Below are positions 31,093 to 33,398 of a DNA stretch of 33,398 bases, piece after piece. Source of the stretch: Oscillospiraceae bacterium (GTDB taxonomy: Bacteria; Bacillota; Clostridia; Oscillospirales; Ruminococcaceae); the NCBI GenBank assembly GCA_018110985.1, contig JAGAWT010000018.1, forward strand, positions 1 to 33,398. Direction: 5' to 3'. Numbering within the stretch: position 1 is the first letter of the stretch; each line of letters opens with the position of its first letter. The notes beneath the pieces are model-generated. The model made no database searches. It saw nothing but the letters and a program-made list of their open reading frames with translations, and was not told the origin of the DNA. A program made the translations under genes and the position numbers.

Positions 31093-32310
31093 TTAGCCCA
31101 TTCTGGAGAGCTTGATGCCCTTGGGATCTATATTGCCGTCGTAATCGTCTCCGGCAGACTTTGTTTTGGAAGCGTTGGCTTCTATATTCTTGGCAAGAGC
31201 CTCTATCTCACTCATATCAAAGCCGAAGTTATTGAGCTTGGGAGTAGGCTTGGGCTGTGCTGCTGCCTGCTGTGCTCTTGCTGCTGCCGTTGAGGGAGCG
31301 GGAGCCGCTGCGGGCTTTGCCTGTTCTGCCTGAGCTGCGGGCTGGGCAGGCTGAGCGGGCTGTGCCGGCTGAGCTGCCTGTGCGGCTGCCTTAGCAGCGC
31401 TCTGAGCTGTCTGTGCGGCGGGTCTCGCAGGCTGAGCCGCCTGAGCAGGCTGTGCCGGCTGAGCCTGTGCGGGCTGAGCTGCCTGAGCTGCGGGCTGCTT
31501 TACCTGTGCGTTCTTGGGAGCAGTGAACTTGGGAACGCCGTTCTTCTTCAGGGTCTTGTCAGTATCGGCAAGGAGCTGGGATGCTTCAAGCACCTTTGTG
31601 TAGCCGCCTGTGGTGAATTCCTCCAGGATAGCCTTTACCTTGTTGAGGCTTTCGGTGATTTCCTCAACATCGGCAAGCACAACAGCCTTCATGTTCTCGT
31701 TTGCGGTCGCAAGCTCTGCGGACTTGGTCTCAGCCTCGGTAACGATCTTGAGAGCCTTTTCATCCGCATTCTTTACGATAGTGGAAGCCTTGCCGTTCGC
31801 ATCGTCTACAACCTGATTTGCCAGCTTCTTGGCATCCTCATCCATCTTTCTTGCGTTTTCTTTTGCGCTGGTGATGATGGAGTTGGCGGATCTCTGAGCC
31901 TCCATGAAGACGTTGCTGAGATCCATTGCGTTGTTTTCAGCGGTGGAAGCAGCTGCAGCCTTGTTCTTGGCATCTACCAACTCTTCCTCCATGCTCACGA
32001 GCTTTGCCTTGAGCTCCTCTATCTCCTTGTCCTTTTCCTTGGACTCATCCTGAGCCACCTGGATCTGGTTCTTTACGGAATCGTTGCTGGCCTGGAGCTC
32101 AGCTATCTTTTCCCTGTCGGCCTTCAGGAGCTCCTCATACTTTGCCTTGGTATCTCCGTCCGAGCCGCTTGCCTCAGCGAGCTTCTTAGCTTCGTTGAGT
32201 TCGCTTTCCAGGGTGTATATCTGGGTATTGAGCTTATCTACATACGCAAGAACATCTTTTTTATCGAAGCCGCCGAACGATACGGTTTTAAGGAATCCGG
32301 TTCCATCCAT
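31093..32310 (-). CDS. DivIVA-like coiled-coil protein with Pro/Ala/Gln-rich tail region
   Basis: 405 residues. The first 45 residues (TVSFGGFDKKDVLAYVDKL) match the N-terminal pattern of DivIVA/GpsB-family proteins, which bind curved membrane and guide division, wall growth or chromosome placement. A long coiled coil with many heptad-like repeats spans about 35-235. Low-complexity repeats of QPAQPAQ type run from about 265 to 350, a probable flexible linker. The end (FGFDMSEIEALAKNIEANA) is a short conserved-looking helix. GGAGGT lies before the ATG. I cannot name its specific role. Confidence 0.8.
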   Translation of the reverse strand: MDGTGFLKTVSFGGFDKKDVLAYVDKLNTQIYTLESELNEAKKLAEASGSDGDTKAKYEELLKADREKIAELQASNDSVKNQIQVAQDESKEKDKEIEELKAKLVSMEEELVDAKNKAAAASTAENNAMDLSNVFMEAQRSANSIITSAKENARKMDEDAKKLANQVVDDANGKASTIVKNADEKALKIVTEAETKSAELATANENMKAVVLADVEEITESLNKVKAILEEFTTGGYTKVLEASQLLADTDKTLKKNGVPKFTAPKNAQVKQPAAQAAQPAQAQPAQPAQAAQPARPAAQTAQSAAKAAAQAAQPAQPAQPAQPAAQAEQAKPAAAPAPSTAAARAQQAAAQPKPTPKLNNFGFDMSEIEALAKNIEANASKTKSAGDDYDGNIDPKGIKLSRMG

Positions 32311-32582
32311 GACTTATTACCTCCAAACAAAAAACACAAACCGTACCGTAAGACCAAAAAAGCCTCTGTGGACAGTGGGGAAAGGCATTTGCCTCCCTCG
32401 GTTTGTCATGATTTTATATAATTATATCACATTTCAAAAAAATCATCAATATTTTTCACGGAAAAATCTTGCATAAAATTATTCATAATATTTTAGCGAT
32501 ATGTCACAATTGCACAAATAGGAATAAAGCAAAACAGGGTAAATCATACATTATTATGGTATTTGGCAAAAAGTGCAGCCCT
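32311..32582 (-). promoter_or_regulatory. Promoter region of the DivIVA-like gene
   Basis: Minus strand: TTGATG, 17 nt, TATAAT (-10 near 32421-32426), giving a leader of about 110 nt before the ATG at 32310. The remainder of this stretch is AT-rich and holds no gene I can support. Confidence 0.55.
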
Positions 32583-32777
32583 TTACTGCGGTGCATCTTC
32601 TTCTCTTATGACCCTTCTGATGTTTTTTTCTATTTTTATTCTCTCTGTCATGACCTCATGACCGCAGCCCCTGCATTTGAGACGGAGATCCGCTCCCGTG
32701 CGCAGCACCTCCATCTCACGGCTCCCGCAGGGATGGGTCTTTTTCATGCTGAGGATGTCGCCCTTTCTTATGTCCAT
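32583..32777 (-). CDS. DUF951 family protein
   Basis: 64 residues. The pattern DIRKGDILSMKKTHPCGSRE, then EVLRTGADLRLKCRGCGHEVM, is that of DUF951 (PF06107), a small family common in Firmicutes with three Cys likely binding a metal (HPCG ... CRGCG). It is a soluble protein of unknown function. The gene starts 13 nt after the zinc-ribbon gene upstream and is probably cotranscribed with it. Confidence 0.88.
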   Translation of the reverse strand: MDIRKGDILSMKKTHPCGSREMEVLRTGADLRLKCRGCGHEVMTERIKIEKNIRRVIREEDAPQ

Positions 32778-32790
32778 ACAGACCTCCGTA

Positions 32791-33138
32791 TCAGGAAAAC
32801 AAGCTTGAGATGATGTCGATCATGATGCCGAAGACGAAGAAGAATACTATAGGAGCAAGGAAGAAGATAACAGCTATGACTGCGAATACCTTCTGACCTT
32901 TTTTCAGACCGTTTTGACCGTCCTGCGTCTTCAGCCTGACCGGTATCTCGCTGCCGTGGTGGTCCACACGGCTGCCGAGCCTGCTGTCGTAGGTGATCTT
33001 GTCGTGGCTGTGTCCCCTTGTGTCGGTACATTCCGAGCCCCTTGCGGTAAAGTCCTCTGTTCCGAAAAGCGCAGAGCCGCAGTGGGAGCAGAAATCATCG
33101 TCCTTTGAGAGCTTTTTGCATTCGCTGCAGAATCTCAT
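32791..33138 (-). CDS. Zinc-ribbon protein with a C-terminal membrane anchor
   Basis: 115 residues. An N-terminal zinc ribbon (FCSECKKLSKDDDFCSHCG, C-x2-C...C-x2-C) is followed by a polar linker and one or two hydrophobic segments (about 84-110). Such small membrane-anchored zinc-ribbon proteins are common in Firmicutes, but I cannot name a function. It has its own promoter at 33170-33198 and heads the pair with DUF951. Confidence 0.8.
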   Translation of the reverse strand: MRFCSECKKLSKDDDFCSHCGSALFGTEDFTARGSECTDTRGHSHDKITYDSRLGSRVDHHGSEIPVRLKTQDGQNGLKKGQKVFAVIAVIFFLAPIVFFFVFGIMIDIISSLFS

Positions 33139-33169
33139 TTTGTTTTCCTCCTGTCGTGCACTTTGTATG

Positions 33170-33198
33170 ATGATACCACATTATTCCCGAAAGGTCAA
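33170..33198 (-). promoter_or_regulatory. Promoter of the zinc-ribbon/DUF951 operon
   Basis: Minus strand: TTGACC (33198-33193), 17 nt, TATCAT (33175-33170), 31 nt before the ATG. AGGAGG precedes the start codon. Confidence 0.75.
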
Positions 33199-33289
33199 TG
33201 CTTTTTCAGTGAAAAGAGCAATTTTAAGTTTTTTTCAACAAATACTAAATCAACAAATGTTATGTTACAATAGATCTTGGACAAAGTAA

Positions 33290-33318
33290 TAGAAAAACAA
33301 CTCTCAATATGATATAAT
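33290..33318 (+). promoter_or_regulatory. Putative transposase promoter inside the IS
   Basis: TAGAAA (33290-33295), 17 nt, TATAAT (33313-33318). The -10 is good and the -35 is poor. Transcription would start near 33325, inside the loop of the hairpin at 33296-33361. Confidence 0.5.
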
Positions 33319-33361
33319 GTTAAGTGCTAACCAACCAAAATATCATGAAAAGAGAGTTGTT
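33296..33361 (+). promoter_or_regulatory. RBS-sequestering inverted repeat upstream of the transposase
   Basis: Left arm AACAACTCTC (33296-33305) pairs with GAGAGTTGTT (33352-33361), and inner arms ATGATA (33309-33314) with TATCAT (33341-33346): 16 bp in two perfect blocks. The right arm contains the GAGAG ribosome site 7 nt before the ATG. Only transcripts entering from outside contain both arms. Confidence 0.7.
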
Positions 33362-33363
33362 CC

Positions 33364-33398
33364 ATGAATAGTATAGCACAGGAAGCACGGTTTCGTCA
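33364..33398 (+). CDS. Start of a transposase-like gene (partial)
   Basis: Eleven codons are visible, MNSIAQEARFR, cut by the window edge. The start matches, as far as I remember, helix-turn-helix-containing DDE transposases of clostridial IS elements. With so few residues the family cannot be assigned firmly; the IS-like left end and the RBS hairpin support the call. Confidence 0.5.
   Translation, partial: MNSIAQEARFR

Larger units (their letters stand above)
33255..33398 (+). mobile_element. Left end of an insertion sequence, running off the right edge
   Basis: The segment from about 33255 (TGTTACAATAG...TTGGACA) resembles IS3-type left ends, which often start TG and contain TTGGACA. It is followed by a promoter, a hairpin that covers the ribosome site, and the first codons of a transposase-like gene. 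The exact outer end and any target duplication cannot be fixed with only one end in view. Confidence 0.55.

Noticed and set aside
32469-32813. 114-codon plus-strand ORF opposite DUF951
   Set aside because: Overlaps the well-supported DUF951 gene in antisense and has no recognisable features.

Overview
The window looks like a Firmicutes chromosome, most likely a Ruminococcus-like member of the Oscillospiraceae. This is inferred from the gene families, Gram-positive AGGAGG-type ribosome binding sites and consensus TTGACA/TATAAT promoters; no rRNA gene is present to confirm it. Two mobile elements lie at the edges: the 5' end of a group II intron (1-53, minus) and the start of an IS transposase gene (33364 to the end, plus).

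Layout. (a) 191-6332, minus: an operon of membrane protein, LacI-type regulator, 1-phosphofructokinase, dUTPase, RarA ATPase, serine hydrolase and a hypothetical gene interrupted by an in-frame amber stop. (b) 6491-7890, minus: dtd behind two small hypothetical genes. (c) 8082-9221, plus: a CDF metal transporter with a long, possibly structured leader. (d) About 9237-14525: an accessory region. It holds a truncated gene remnant, an unknown AT-rich gene, and a roughly 4.0-kb decayed integrative element inserted in the 3' end of ppdK. The element carries a broken large serine recombinase, an O6-alkylguanine-DNA alkyltransferase, a PD-(D/E)XK-like protein and an AAA/DUF4143 ATPase. (e) ppdK (14490-17132, minus). 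(f) 17400-29995, plus: one long operon for a formate dehydrogenase and its molybdenum cofactor supply. (g) fba, a DivIVA-like coiled-coil protein, a DUF951 protein and a zinc-ribbon membrane protein, all minus.

How the genes work together. The plus operon encodes a catalytic FdhA with a NuoG-like FeS N-terminus. Its electron partner is a NuoF-C-terminus/GltD-type flavoprotein fusion. The operon also encodes molybdate uptake (ModA, ModB), cofactor synthesis (MoaA, MoaC, MogA, MoeA and a MoeA-like protein, MobA-MobB), a MOSC domain and FdhD for cofactor sulfuration. MoaD, MoaE and ModC are not encoded in the window.

The most interesting structure is the ppdK-associated element. A 37-bp direct repeat (one mismatch) made of the last codons of ppdK bounds it. 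The repeat lies inside the recombinase reading frame. Joining the two ends in a circle would extend the recombinase ORF by about 40 codons that are now stranded next to ppdK. Integration therefore appears to have exchanged the recombinase's C-terminus while keeping ppdK intact. The recombinase is now dead: its N-terminal catalytic domain is missing and it carries a stop and a frameshift.
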